Below, one piece after another: positions 27,723-36,742 of a DNA stretch of 64,000 bases. A program made the position numbers and the translations under genes. Within the stretch, counting starts at the first letter, position 1. The number at the start of each line of letters is the position of its first letter. Under the pieces are notes generated by a model that did no database searches, had not been told where the DNA came from, and saw nothing but the letters and a program-made list of their open reading frames with translations. The DNA is from Aminobacter anthyllidis. Its GTDB lineage: Bacteria; Pseudomonadota; Alphaproteobacteria; Rhizobiales; Rhizobiaceae. The stretch is taken from contig NZ_JAFLWW010000008.1 in assembly GCF_018555685.1 (NCBI RefSeq), positions 62,001-126,000 of the forward strand. The letters run 5' to 3'.

Positions 27723-29407
27723 CGCTGGATCTTCAGCCCGACGAAGACGCTGTTGGTCTTGGCGTCGCGGTTGGACAAGGTGCTGTCGAAGGTCTCGTGG
27801 CGCAGCTTGCCGGTGAGGCCGGCATAGCGGTTGAGCCACCAGGTCAGGCCCGCCTCGGCGCTCAGCCTGAGTTCGTGGTCGTTGGAGCTGGCATAGTCGC
27901 GGTAGCCGACGCCGCCGGCGAGGAATGCGGTCAGGTTGGACCGGATCTGCCGCTCGATACTGAGGCGGCCGTTGTAAAGCACCGAGCCGCTGTCGCCAGC
28001 GGTGGTCGATCCTTCAACCAGGGTTTCGCCGGTCAGGCCGACGATCGTTCCGCGCATCGGCGACCATTTGAGGTCGGCGGCAATGGTTGCGGCGGAAACC
28101 GTCTTCAGCCGGTCGTCGTCGAAGTCTTCCGAAATCCAGCCGGCAGAGATTTCACCGCCGAACTTTTCGCCCATGTCGATCTCGACGCCGGCGCGGGCAC
28201 CGGTGCGCTTGGACGAACGCTCGAAACCGGCGGTATCGAAGCGCAGATCATAGACCCTGCGCCCGAATTCGACCTCGCCAAAGGGGGTGAACGCAGGCGA
28301 GACCTCGTAACCGACGCGGACCTTGCCGGTGTAGAGGGTCGAGTCGCGGTCCTTTTGCGACAGCGTGGTGCCATCAGTGAGTTCCGCGTCGCTGTAGCTT
28401 TCGTCGACAACTTCGCCGGTGACCCCGAAGCGGAGCTTGCCGACATCCTTTTCGACACCCAGCGAGCCGTTGAGCGTATGCAGGGTCGGCCGCTCCGCAG
28501 TGCCGGAGATGACCACGGGCGACGACGTCGATTCCGGGCGCATGCTGTAGCCGAGCCGCGCCAGCGCGCGCAGGTCGTCGGCGAAGTCGAGCTGCAAACG
28601 CCCGTCGATGCCGCCGCTGAGATCCTTGACCTCCTGGCCGGAGACGGATTTGCGGTAATTGCCGTAGGCGTCGATGGTGGCCGAATGGTTTTCCCAGTCG
28701 GACGCGGCATTCAGCCTGAGCGTCGTCTCGGACAGGATCGCCGACTTTCCATCCGAGCTCGAATCGGCGTTCGACGTGGCTGTAATGCCCTGTTCCAGGC
28801 TCGGCTTGAGTACGAAGGTGCCGAAGCGGACGCCGGTCGGCTCGAACGGGTTTGCGTCCGGCTGCGGCCTGCGGCCTTCGATGGCGCGCTGGCGTTCGGC
28901 TTCGGGGCCGTTTTCTATTTCGGTTTCGGAATCGACGGTGCCCTGGCGCACGGTGCCGGTGGTCAGTTCTTCGTTGATTGCCGCCGTGGCCGGCCTTTCG
29001 GTAGCGGCGGACGTTGCGGCAGTACCGGCCTGCCGCTCGCGCGCTTCGCGGGCACGCTGGCGTGCGGTGGTAGGCAGGCGGGCGGATGACGAGGAGCCGG
29101 CTGTCGTATTCTCGGCGTTGGGCGGCTCGCTGAACAGATCAGTGGCCTCGGCGTCGGCCTGGGTCGGGATCGCGCCCGGGCTGACGGGCTGATAGGCCGG
29201 TGCCTGGTCCTGTACCGGCTCGGCTGCGGGGCGCCTTTTGTAAAGCAGCAGGGTGTTGTTGAGGTCGTCTTCGCTGACCGGTCCGCGCAGCCCGGTTTCC
29301 TGGGCATGGAGCGGGGCAGCGCACAGCAGCGTCGCCACGCTTGCCGTCGCCAGCAAGACGCGGAGTGCAGTATTCCGTTTGCGATGCTCCGGCCTGATCT
29401 GCGCCAT
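27719..29407 (-). CDS. Outer-membrane beta-barrel protein with long disordered N-terminal region
   Basis: Predicted outer-membrane protein, 562 residues from the ATG at 29407 (GGGAAAG upstream). A signal peptide (NTALRVLLATASVATLLCAAPLHAQ) is followed by about 170 residues rich in A, T, E, R and P. The C-terminal part (about 190-562) alternates polar and hydrophobic residues, as expected for a barrel of the BBP2-type (PF10082-like) family. The protein ends in SVFVGLKIQR, without a clear aromatic final residue. Function unknown. A TTAACCAT site (29464-29471, minus) and a TTACCA/TGGTAA repeat lie upstream, so cell-cycle control is possible. Confidence 0.85.
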   Translation of the reverse strand: MAQIRPEHRKRNTALRVLLATASVATLLCAAPLHAQETGLRGPVSEDDLNNTLLLYKRRPAAEPVQDQAPAYQPVSPGAIPTQADAEATDLFSEPPNAENTTAGSSSSARLPTTARQRAREARERQAGTAATSAATERPATAAINEELTTGTVRQGTVDSETEIENGPEAERQRAIEGRRPQPDANPFEPTGVRFGTFVLKPSLEQGITATSNADSSSDGKSAILSETTLRLNAASDWENHSATIDAYGNYRKSVSGQEVKDLSGGIDGRLQLDFADDLRALARLGYSMRPESTSSPVVISGTAERPTLHTLNGSLGVEKDVGKLRFGVTGEVVDESYSDAELTDGTTLSQKDRDSTLYTGKVRVGYEVSPAFTPFGEVEFGRRVYDLRFDTAGFERSSKRTGARAGVEIDMGEKFGGEISAGWISEDFDDDRLKTVSAATIAADLKWSPMRGTIVGLTGETLVEGSTTAGDSGSVLYNGRLSIERQIRSNLTAFLAGGVGYRDYASSNDHELRLSAEAGLTWWLNRYAGLTGKLRHETFDSTLSNRDAKTNSVFVGLKIQR

Positions 29408-29443
29408 CTTTCCCACTGCTTCGCCGACGCAAGGGCGTCGCAC

Positions 29444-29457
29444 TTACCAACTGGTAA
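29444..29457. promoter_or_regulatory. TTACCA-AC-TGGTAA inverted repeat upstream of the barrel gene
   Basis: Two 6-bp arms with a 2-bp centre, 37-50 bp before the start codon of the barrel gene and in the region shared with divergent kdsD. Candidate operator. Confidence 0.45.
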
Positions 29458-29463
29458 ATGGCC

Positions 29464-29471
29464 ATGGTTAA
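29464..29471 (-). promoter_or_regulatory. TTAACCAT, candidate CtrA half-site upstream of the barrel gene
   Basis: Minus-strand TTAACCAT, 57 bp before the start codon. It matches the CtrA-type octamer seen upstream of cpdR and the DUF882 gene. Confidence 0.5.
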
Positions 29472-29556
29472 CGGAGCGTTTCTCGGTGGCCTGCGGGAGC
29501 CCCGTTTTGGGCGGATAATCATGGACAGCCGCCGTCCGACGCGCTAACGCATCGCC

Positions 29557-30555
29557 ATGCACGCTGGATCGTTGAAAAAAGAGCCGGACGGGCAGGCGTC
29601 GATCGCCTCCGCGCTCCGCACCGTCACCATCGAGCAGGCCGGTATCGCCGCGCTTGTCGCAGCGCTTGAAGGCCCGCTCGCCGAGCCATTCGCCAAGGCC
29701 GTCTCGATCCTGGGCCAGCTCAGCGGCCGGGCGATCATCACCGGCGTCGGCAAGAGCGGGCATATCGGCTCCAAGCTGGCGGCAACCTTCGCCTCGACCG
29801 GAACGCCGGCCTATTTCGTCCACCCCTCGGAAGCCATCCACGGCGATCTCGGCATGATCACCAAGGAAGACGCGATCGTCGCGCTCTCCTGGTCGGGTGA
29901 AACAGCCGAGCTCAAGGGCATTGTTGCTTATTCCAGGCGGTTTTCGATCCCGCTGATTGCGCTTACCGCCGGCGATTCCTCAGCCTTGGCGCGCCAGGCC
30001 GATGTCGTCCTGTCGTTGCCGCGTGCGCCGGAAGCCTGTCCGCACGGTCTTGCGCCGACCACCTCGACGCTGCTTCAGCTTGTCGTCGGCGACGCGCTGG
30101 CGGTGGCACTGCTCGAGGCACGCGGCTTCACCGCCGATCACTTCCGCACCTTCCATCCCGGCGGCCAGCTCGGCGCGAGCCTGATGCCGGTCGGCGACCT
30201 GATGCACAAGGGCGACGAAATGCCGATCGTGTTGATCGGTACCAAGATGCCGGAAGCGGCGCGGACGCTCTCCAAGAAGCGTTTCGGTTGCGTTTGCGTC
30301 GTCGACGAGCAGGGCAGGCTGGCCGGGATCATCACCGATGGCGACCTGGCCCGCAATCTCGACCGAAATCTCGCCGAGACGAATGTCGAAGACATCATGA
30401 CCCGGCAGCCCAAGACGGTGCCGCCACAGATGCTGGCCGGCACGGCGACGGCGATGCTCAACGAGCACAACATCAGCGCCATCCCCGTGGTCGAAGGCGA
30501 CAAGCCTGTCGGCATCATCCACTTCCACGACCTGCTCAGGGTCGGCGCTGCCTGA
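29557..30555 (+). CDS. kdsD: Arabinose-5-phosphate isomerase, KpsF/GutQ family
   Basis: Isomerises ribulose-5-phosphate to arabinose-5-phosphate, the first step to Kdo of lipopolysaccharide, 332 residues. The SIS domain (about 45-185) contains ITGVGKSGHIGSKLAATFASTG, ALSWSGETAEL and HGLAPTTSTLLQLVVGDALA. The tandem CBS pair (about 210-330) contains RLAGIITDGDLARNL and KPVGIIHFHDLLRVG. Whether it serves Kdo or capsule synthesis cannot be told, but the lone position fits housekeeping KdsD. Cytosolic. Divergent from the barrel gene. Confidence 0.93.
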   Translation: MHAGSLKKEPDGQASIASALRTVTIEQAGIAALVAALEGPLAEPFAKAVSILGQLSGRAIITGVGKSGHIGSKLAATFASTGTPAYFVHPSEAIHGDLGMITKEDAIVALSWSGETAELKGIVAYSRRFSIPLIALTAGDSSALARQADVVLSLPRAPEACPHGLAPTTSTLLQLVVGDALAVALLEARGFTADHFRTFHPGGQLGASLMPVGDLMHKGDEMPIVLIGTKMPEAARTLSKKRFGCVCVVDEQGRLAGIITDGDLARNLDRNLAETNVEDIMTRQPKTVPPQMLAGTATAMLNEHNISAIPVVEGDKPVGIIHFHDLLRVGAA

Positions 30556-30570
30556 CCTGCCGGCGTCGGT

Positions 30571-31794
30571 TTACAGTTCCGTCGTGCCGGTTGGTTCGTC
30601 TCGCCCCAGCGCGAGCGCGGCAATGACCGCGCAGGCCGCGAGCACCGCGGCGCATGAGATGAGCACGGGCGCTGCGCCAAACATGTCGAGGGCCGTGCCG
30701 ACGACCAGCACGGCGACCGGCGCTGCCATCAGGATCAGGCTTATCGACGCGCCGATCACATGCGCGCGCAGGCTTTTTGGCGCACTCGTCTGCAGCAGCG
30801 TGGTGAAAACAGGCGAAAGCGGGCCGGCGGCAATGCCCAGCACCGCACCCGAGGCAATGAGCATGGGCATCGAGCGGTCGATGGCAAGCAGGATGACGCC
30901 TGCGGCCAAGCCGACAAAGGCTGCGACGAAGACGTTGCGAAGACTCGGGCTCCGGCCGATTGCGGCCAAGGCAAGGTTGATTGCAATCGCACCCGCCGCG
31001 GCGGCGGTGAGATAAATCCCCAGCGCCGAAGCAGGCTGACCCTCGGTGCGCAAAATCGCGGGCAGGGCTACCGCCTCGATCGCCACGAAGGTACCCGTGC
31101 CGAGGCTCGCCAGCAGCAGTGCCGTTCGCAGCCGTACCGATCCGAAGATGATGCGCAAGGCAGCAGTGAACTCGGCCGTGGCAGCGGATGACGCCTGCCG
31201 CAGGCGGAATTGCGGCAGGCTCAGCATCACCAGAGCCGCGGCCGCTGCGTTGATGGCGGCGATGATCCACAGCAAGGTCGACGTGTCGACGACCGCCACC
31301 AGAACGGCGGCGATCGCCGGCCCCACAATGGCTGCGCCACTGTCCACGAGATCGTCGATGGCGTTGGCGCGCAGCAGCGGCATCCGAGCCAGCCGCGCGA
31401 TCTCAGGAACGCGGGCCTCGATCGCCACGCCGCCGGGGCCGTCCAAGATGGCGCCGCATAATGCAAGCGCCACCAGCAGGCCGATCGTCAGCGTGTCCAG
31501 GCTGTAGAGCAAGGCAGCCATGACGGCGGCAACGGTACCTAGACAGGCGGCGAGTATAGCCGTGCGGCGGATGCCCAAACGCTCGGCGATGAGCCCGCCA
31601 AAGGCACTGCCGACGATTGCCGGGGTCAGCGTCATGAAGGCGATGACACCCATCCAGCTGGCGCTGCCGGTGAGGTCATAGACAAGCCAGGGGTAGACGA
31701 TCGCGGTGATCGCGTTGCCGAGATTGAAGACGATGCTGGCCAATTGCAGACCGGCAAACGGTCCACGCGTTCGGGCAAGGCGCAAGGTGTTCAT
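30571..31794 (-). CDS. Major facilitator superfamily transporter
   Basis: Inner-membrane secondary transporter, 407 residues, with about 12 hydrophobic segments (for example LASIVFNLGNAITAIVYPWLVY and IAFMTLTPAIVGSAFGGLIAERLG). The loop between helices 2 and 3 (GGLIAERLGIRRTA) is the MFS motif A position. The overall pattern resembles MFS_1/MFS_3 drug exporters. It lies 56 bp downstream of a TetR gene on the same strand, the usual arrangement of a repressor with its efflux pump. The substrate is unknown. Confidence 0.88.
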   Translation of the reverse strand: MNTLRLARTRGPFAGLQLASIVFNLGNAITAIVYPWLVYDLTGSASWMGVIAFMTLTPAIVGSAFGGLIAERLGIRRTAILAACLGTVAAVMAALLYSLDTLTIGLLVALALCGAILDGPGGVAIEARVPEIARLARMPLLRANAIDDLVDSGAAIVGPAIAAVLVAVVDTSTLLWIIAAINAAAAALVMLSLPQFRLRQASSAATAEFTAALRIIFGSVRLRTALLLASLGTGTFVAIEAVALPAILRTEGQPASALGIYLTAAAAGAIAINLALAAIGRSPSLRNVFVAAFVGLAAGVILLAIDRSMPMLIASGAVLGIAAGPLSPVFTTLLQTSAPKSLRAHVIGASISLILMAAPVAVLVVGTALDMFGAAPVLISCAAVLAACAVIAALALGRDEPTGTTEL

Positions 31795-31850
31795 GACTGC
31801 TCAACTGCTGAACGCAGCTTCCTTCGGTTTCGCTTTTTGGGATTGCTGCT

Positions 31851-32492
31851 TCAGGCTTTGACGGTCTGTTCCCGGGCTGCCTTGCCGGCCCCTTTTGCTC
31901 CCGGCCGGAGAAAGCGGGTCAGGAGCAGGTGCAAATTTGCCTGTTGTTCGAGCGGATGGAAGCCGGGGTCGACAGCAATGCGGCCGAATATTCCGTCAAT
32001 CAGCGCCGCGACCCAGCGGGCGGTTTCGACAGGATCGAGCGTGGCATCGATCTGCCCGCGCGAGGCAGCGTCGCGCAGCATCACGCTGAGCGATGCCTGC
32101 ATTTCGGCATCGTAGGCAGAAACCAGCGCGGCGATCTCCTTGTCGCGCATCGCCTCGGCGGAGATTTCGAGGGCAAGGCTCGAATAGGCGGGATCGGCGG
32201 CCAGTTCGAGCACGATGTCCATGAATTTGAGAATCTCGTCGAACAGGTCCCGGCTCTGGTCGATCTGCGCGAAATAAGCCGCCGTCTCGCGGCGGTCCTG
32301 CTCGACGATCGCCGCGATGATCGCCTGCTTGGTCGGATAGTAGTGGAAGAGATTGCCGGGGCTCATCCCCGCTTCGGCGCAGATTTCCGCGGTCGAGGTG
32401 CCATGAAAGCCCTTCCTGGTGAAACAAGTGATCGCCGCAGCCAGGATCTGCTGCTTGCGCGCCTCGAATTTTTCAGGGTCGACCTTGCGCAT
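31851..32492 (-). CDS. TetR family transcriptional regulator
   Basis: Repressor of 213 residues. The N-terminal TetR helix-turn-helix is clear: ILAAAITCFTRKGFHGTSTAEIC, then AEAGMSPGNLFHYYPTKQAII. The C-terminal part (about 70-200) is the variable ligand-binding dimer domain. It probably represses itself and the downstream MFS gene through the AT-rich imperfect palindrome at 32510-32524, 18-32 bp before its start codon. The inducing ligand is unknown. Confidence 0.93.
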   Translation of the reverse strand: MRKVDPEKFEARKQQILAAAITCFTRKGFHGTSTAEICAEAGMSPGNLFHYYPTKQAIIAAIVEQDRRETAAYFAQIDQSRDLFDEILKFMDIVLELAADPAYSSLALEISAEAMRDKEIAALVSAYDAEMQASLSVMLRDAASRGQIDATLDPVETARWVAALIDGIFGRIAVDPGFHPLEQQANLHLLLTRFLRPGAKGAGKAAREQTVKA

Positions 32493-32509
32493 CAGCGCTC
32501 TCTTTTATT

Positions 32510-32524
32510 ACTAGATTATTTAGT
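32510..32524. promoter_or_regulatory. Imperfect palindrome upstream of the tetR gene (ACTAGATTATTTAGT)
   Basis: ACTA..TAGT dyad with a 15-bp span inside a strongly AT-rich patch (32500-32535). The surrounding TTATTA and TAATAA extend the symmetry. Candidate autoregulatory TetR operator. Confidence 0.5.
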
Positions 32525-32610
32525 CTAATAATTGAGCGAGGCTGCCTGGTCAAGGCAAGGCGCGATGCGCGAAGTGGTGAGTTGCCGGCGAACTACCGGG
32601 GCTGCTCGCC

Positions 32611-33075
32611 TCAGGCCGGCTCTACCACCAGCTCGAGATCAGCATCCGCCGCGCCTATGACACGCACCTGCGCGCCTGCGGGCAGGTCAGGACCTGAGAC
32701 GCGCCATGTCGTATCGCCGAGCTTGATGCGGCCACGGCCTTCCTTGATAGGCTCGGACAGCGTTGCCGTGCGGCCGATCATCTGGGCGCCGCGGCGGTTG
32801 AGCAGAGGCTGATCAGACGCCGTTTCGCGGTCGCGGACGATCTTCTTGCCGACATAGGCGGAGGCGAGCGCGAGGACGAGGAAGATGAGTACCTGCACCT
32901 GCCAGGTCCAGACCGCGACGTCCCAGAGCAACAGAGAGGCCGAGCCGACGATCAGGGCGGCGATGCCGATCCACAGCAGAAAGACGCCGGGCGCGAAGAT
33001 CTCCAGGCACAACAGGATGAAGCCGAGCAGCATCCAGTTCCAGGGACCGAGTTCGGCAACGATGCTTGCGATCAT
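32611..33075 (-). CDS. NfeD family membrane protein (short form)
   Basis: Inner-membrane protein, 154 residues. Three hydrophobic segments in the first 80 residues (WNWMLLGFILLCLEIFAPGVFLLWIGIAAL, then VGSASLLLW and VLIFLVLALASAYVG) precede a soluble OB-fold domain (about 95-152) with GRTATLSEPIKEGRGRI and DLPAGAQVRVIGA. NfeD proteins typically pair with SPFH-domain stomatins, and here the SPFH gene lies directly upstream (38 bp). The pair is thought to organise membrane microdomains or quality control. Confidence 0.92.
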   Translation of the reverse strand: MIASIVAELGPWNWMLLGFILLCLEIFAPGVFLLWIGIAALIVGSASLLLWDVAVWTWQVQVLIFLVLALASAYVGKKIVRDRETASDQPLLNRRGAQMIGRTATLSEPIKEGRGRIKLGDTTWRVSGPDLPAGAQVRVIGAADADLELVVEPA

Positions 33076-33113
33076 GTGCAGTTCCTCAATTCACCTCTCG
33101 CTCGGCTGCCAGA

Positions 33114-34064
33114 TCACCCTTGCTCGGGCGGAATCTTCGGCGTGCGCGAAGCCTGGCGCTGCGCGCCTGACGTGCCGCCGTCGCGGAACACTTCCTTGGC
33201 GATCTCGCCGATGCCGCCAAGCGTACCGATCAGCGCCGAGGCTTCCATCGGCATCAGCACGACCTTGCTGTTGCTGGCGGAACCGATCTTGGCCAGCGCC
33301 TCGGTGTATTTCTGGGCGACGAAGTAGTTGATCGCCTGGACGTCGCCCTTGGCGATGGCCTCGGACACCACCTGGGTGGCGCGGGCTTCGGCCTCGGCGG
33401 CGCGCTCGCGGGCCTCGGCGTCGCGGAAGGCGGCTTCCTTGCGGCCCTCGGCTTCCAGCACCTGCGCCTGCTTCATGCCTTCGGCTTCGAGAATCTGGGC
33501 GCGCTTGTTGCGTTCCGCCATCATCTGTCGGCCCATCGACTCGATGAGGTTCGCCGGCGGGTTGATATCCTTGATCTCGACGCGGGTGATCTTGATGCCC
33601 CAGGGGTGGGCCGCTTCGTCGACGACGCGCAGCAGGCGCTCGTTGATGGCGTCGCGATTGGACAGCAATTCGTCGAGATCCATGGAGCCCATCACGGTGC
33701 GGATGTTGGTCATGGTCAGGTTGAGGATGGCGTTTTGCAGCCCGGCGACCTGGTAGGCGGCCTGCGGTGCGTTCAGCACCTGATAGAAGGCGACTCCGTC
33801 GACGGCGACCATCGCGTTGTCCTTGGTGATGATCTCTTGCGTCGGCACGTCCAGCACCTGCTCCATCATGTTCATCTTGGCGCCGACGCGGTCGATGAAG
33901 GGGATGATCAGGTTGAGGCCGGGCGTCAGTGTCCTGGTATAGCGGCCGAAACGCTCGACGGTGTAGTTGAAGCCCTGCGGGATTGTCTTGATGCCTGCGA
34001 ACAGCACCAAAAGCACGAGAACGACAAGTACCGGGATGACAATGTCAAATCCGCTGAAGTTCAT
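33114..34064 (-). CDS. SPFH/Band 7 domain protein (paraslipin/QmcA-like)
   Basis: Stomatin-like membrane protein, 316 residues, starting at 34064 with GGGGA upstream. An N-terminal membrane helix ([18 protein letters not shown]) precedes the SPFH domain (about 25-190), with [36 protein letters not shown] and [19 protein letters not shown] coiled-coil, Ala/Glu-rich stretch (about 190-250) follows. The last 40 residues are flexible. Forms membrane oligomers in relatives and is the partner of the NfeD protein encoded downstream. Confidence 0.93.
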   Translation of the reverse strand: MNFSGFDIVIPVLVVLVLLVLFAGIKTIPQGFNYTVERFGRYTRTLTPGLNLIIPFIDRVGAKMNMMEQVLDVPTQEIITKDNAMVAVDGVAFYQVLNAPQAAYQVAGLQNAILNLTMTNIRTVMGSMDLDELLSNRDAINERLLRVVDEAAHPWGIKITRVEIKDINPPANLIESMGRQMMAERNKRAQILEAEGMKQAQVLEAEGRKEAAFRDAEARERAAEAEARATQVVSEAIAKGDVQAINYFVAQKYTEALAKIGSASNSKVVLMPMEASALIGTLGGIGEIAKEVFRDGGTSGAQRQASRTPKIPPEQG

Positions 34065-34180
34065 TCGGCTATCCCCCAAAATTGAACGCGGTGGCGCAAG
34101 TCACCGCACCGCTCGATGATGAAGACTTAAGGGTCTTTGGGAGCCGTTACAATCGTGAGGAGGTGGATTGTCGGACGTTC

Positions 34181-35395
34181 TCAACGGCGAAAGCCAAACA
34201 GGTCTGCGTCACAATCGATGCCGCCCGAAATGGCCGCGCTGACGATCTCGGCGGCGATGCGCGAATAGGTGATGCCGTTGCCGCCATAACCCATCACCGC
34301 GTGGATGCGGGGATGGCGAGGCAGCTTGCCGATAAAGGGCAGGCCGGTGGCCGTGGTGCCGAACGAGCCGGCCCAGGCGAATTCGGGTGTCGTGTCGAGC
34401 TGGGGCAAGAGCCGCTTCAGTTTCTGCGAAATGCGATCCGATTTTCCGGCGATCAGCGCGTCTCGCCGCGCCTCGTCGATGAAATCCTCGTCCTCTCCGC
34501 CGCAGATCACCCGGCCGTCGGCGGTGGCCCGCATATAGAGATAAGGGTCGGATGCCTCCCAGATGAAGGCTTCGTCCGGCCACAGCTTTTGCTTCTGCGG
34601 CCGCGTGGCGATCGCCCAGGTCGAGATGATCTTGTGGCCGCTCGCGGGCACGAGATCGGCGACCAGCTCATAGCCGGTGGCCAAGACGACATGGCTGGCC
34701 GTGATCGTCGGGCCGTCAGCCGTCGCCACCACCACCTCGTTGCGGCTGGACTTGACGGCGGTCGCCTCAACCGGAGCGTAGAAGCGTGCCTTGCGTTCGC
34801 GTGCCTTGCGGAACAGCCCGGCGGTCAGCTTCCGCGGGTCGAGCGCCAGGTTGTCGTGGCTGAGGATGGCGCCGTCGCGCTCCATGCCGAATTTTTCGCG
34901 CAGCGCCGATGGCGCCAGATAGGTCGCGTGGATGCCGGCAAGGCGCCGCGCTTCGGCCTCGGCGCGCAATGCGGCGGCGTCGAGCGCGTCGCCGGCGAGA
35001 TAGAGCGACTGTTTCGTCTGGGTATTGCAGCGGATGCCGAGTTCGTCGATGCGCGCCTTGATGTTCATCACCGCAAGCCGCGACCGACGCCACGCCCGCT
35101 CGGCCTTTTGCTTGCCGATCTGGCGCGACAGCAGCGATAGCGGCTGGTCGATCTCGAACTGGACAAGGGCTGTCGTGGCCGAGGTCGAGCCCAGCAGCGG
35201 TCCGCGCCGGTCGATGCAGACGACCGAATGGCCTGCTTCGGTCAGTGCCTCGGCCATCATGGCGCCGCTGATGCCCATGCCGATGATGGCGACGTCGGTC
35301 TTGATGTCGCGCGTGAGCTTGCCGGCCGGGACGGACGGCGCGCGATAGGCGTACCAGACGGGCCGTCCGGTCCTGAGGTCGAGCTTGCGGGTCAT
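34181..35395 (-). CDS. FAD-dependent oxidoreductase (D-amino acid oxidase superfamily)
   Basis: Flavoenzyme of 404 residues, starting at the ATG at 35395 (a TTG at 35425 is also in frame). The FAD-binding motif is VAIIGMGISGAMMAEALTEAGHSVVCIDRR (about 35-64), followed by GSTSATTALVQFEID. The C-terminal half includes HVVLATGYELV, the GEDEDFIDEARRDAL stretch and GTTATGLPFIGKLP with MGYGGNGITYS, which closes the FAD site. It resembles gamma-glutamylputrescine oxidase-like and other amine/amino-acid oxidases. The substrate is not predictable. Confidence 0.85.
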   Translation of the reverse strand: MTRKLDLRTGRPVWYAYRAPSVPAGKLTRDIKTDVAIIGMGISGAMMAEALTEAGHSVVCIDRRGPLLGSTSATTALVQFEIDQPLSLLSRQIGKQKAERAWRRSRLAVMNIKARIDELGIRCNTQTKQSLYLAGDALDAAALRAEAEARRLAGIHATYLAPSALREKFGMERDGAILSHDNLALDPRKLTAGLFRKARERKARFYAPVEATAVKSSRNEVVVATADGPTITASHVVLATGYELVADLVPASGHKIISTWAIATRPQKQKLWPDEAFIWEASDPYLYMRATADGRVICGGEDEDFIDEARRDALIAGKSDRISQKLKRLLPQLDTTPEFAWAGSFGTTATGLPFIGKLPRHPRIHAVMGYGGNGITYSRIAAEIVSAAISGGIDCDADLFGFRR

Positions 35396-35459
35396 TGTCG
35401 GGCGGGTCTCCTGGCCCGCGTTCAACGCCGCGCGCCGGTGGAGGTTCCGCCAGCGGCGG

Positions 35460-36524
35460 CTAGACCCAGCCCATCAGTTCGCGACGGGTGATGGCCTCGA
35501 TCACCGCCATGCCTTCCGGACTGTCGTTGAGGCAGGGAATGTGGGAGAAGCTCTTGCCGCCGGCATGGTGGAAGATCTCGGCATTTTCGCCGGCGATCTC
35601 CTCCAGCGTCTCGATGCAGTCGGACGAAAAACCCGGATTGACGATGGCGATCGATTTCACGCCTTCCTTGGCCAGCCTCTCCACCGTCTTGTCGGTGTAG
35701 GGCTGCAGCCATTCCTGGGCGCCAAAGCGCGACTGGAAGGTGGTCATCAGCTTCTTGTCGCTCATGCCAAGCCGCTCGCGCAGCAGTCGCGTCGTCTTCA
35801 CGCAATGGCAGTGGTAGGGGTCGCCCTTCTCGAAATAGGGTTTTGGGATGCCGTGATAGGAGGCGAGGATCACCTCCGGCTCGAAGTCGAGCTTGGCCAG
35901 GTGCTGTTCGATCGAGCGGGCCAGCGCTTCGATGTAGACCGGCTCGTCGTAATAGGCCGGCACGCTACGGATCGATGGCTGGGCGCGCAGCTTCATCAGC
36001 GCGCGGAACAGCTGGTCGTTGGCGGTTGCGGTCGTCGTTGCCGAATATTGCGGGTAGAGCGGAAACAAAACGATGCGGTCGCAGCCCTGGGCGATCAGCT
36101 TCTGGGTCACGCTTTCGGTCGAGGGATTGCCATAGCGCATGGCCCAGTCGACGACCACGTCCGGCAGGTCGCGCAACGCTTCGGCAAGCTTCTCGCCCTG
36201 GGCGCGGGTGTAGGTGCGCAGCGGCGACTCATCGCGCTCGGTGTTCCAGATCTTCTTGTAGTTTGCGCCTGACTTCTTCGGCCGGGTGTTGAGCACGATG
36301 CCGTAGAGGATCGGATACCAGACGATGCGCGGCAGTTCGATGACGCGCGGGTCGGACAGGAATTCGCGGAGATAACGCCACATCGACTTCTTGTCGGTGC
36401 CGTCGGGCGTGCCGAGATTGACCAGGAGAGCGCCAACCTTGCCCTTGCGCACTGCGGGGTGACCGTTGGGGAATGGGCCGAGCGCCTTGGCCGATTTTTC
36501 GTCGATTGTGGTGGTCAGGTTCAT
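35460..36524 (-). CDS. hemH: Ferrochelatase
   Basis: Inserts ferrous iron into protoporphyrin IX, the last step of protoheme synthesis, 354 residues. Family blocks are GALLVNLGTPDGTDKKSMWRYLREFLSDPRVIELPR, IVLFPLYPQYSATTTATANDQLFRAL, the catalytic His in LASYHGIPKPYFEKGDPYHCHC, and TTFQSRFGAQEWLQPYTD. A Glu-rich metal path is near ETLEEIAGENAEIF. Bacterial type. Probably monocistronic, with the FAD oxidoreductase 64 bp downstream. Confidence 0.96.
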   Translation of the reverse strand: MNLTTTIDEKSAKALGPFPNGHPAVRKGKVGALLVNLGTPDGTDKKSMWRYLREFLSDPRVIELPRIVWYPILYGIVLNTRPKKSGANYKKIWNTERDESPLRTYTRAQGEKLAEALRDLPDVVVDWAMRYGNPSTESVTQKLIAQGCDRIVLFPLYPQYSATTTATANDQLFRALMKLRAQPSIRSVPAYYDEPVYIEALARSIEQHLAKLDFEPEVILASYHGIPKPYFEKGDPYHCHCVKTTRLLRERLGMSDKKLMTTFQSRFGAQEWLQPYTDKTVERLAKEGVKSIAIVNPGFSSDCIETLEEIAGENAEIFHHAGGKSFSHIPCLNDSPEGMAVIEAITRRELMGWV

Positions 36525-36595
36525 TCGGTGTCTCCGTTACGCGGGATACCTAATTGAAAGGCGCCGATGTTCAATGTCGCGTCTGGCCGCACCCT

Positions 36596-36682
36596 GCAAG
36601 GGAATAGGGCAATAGGGCAGAAAGGGAGTAGGGCTACCTCAATATCTTATTGCCTGACTGCCCTAATGCCCTATTCCCTTGC
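36596..36682. repeat. 25-bp inverted repeat (one mismatch) with 37-bp spacer
   Basis: Arm 36596-36620 (starting GCAAGGGAATAGGGC) and arm 36658-36682 are reverse complements except for one position. The short units AATAGGGC and its variants recur in both arms and the spacer. It lies between hemH and the nucleotidase terminator and encodes no protein. Confidence 0.75.
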
Positions 36683-36690
36683 TCGGAACG

Positions 36691-36720
36691 CAAAAGCCCG
36701 CCCGGTTGGCCGGGCGGGCT
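36691..36720 (-). terminator. Intrinsic terminator of the 5'-nucleotidase gene
   Basis: On the minus strand an 11-bp GC stem (36720-36710 with 36705-36695, loop of 4) is followed by TTTT. It begins 22 bp after the nucleotidase stop. Confidence 0.85.
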
Positions 36721-36742
36721 TGTCGAGAGCAGGTTAGCCCTA

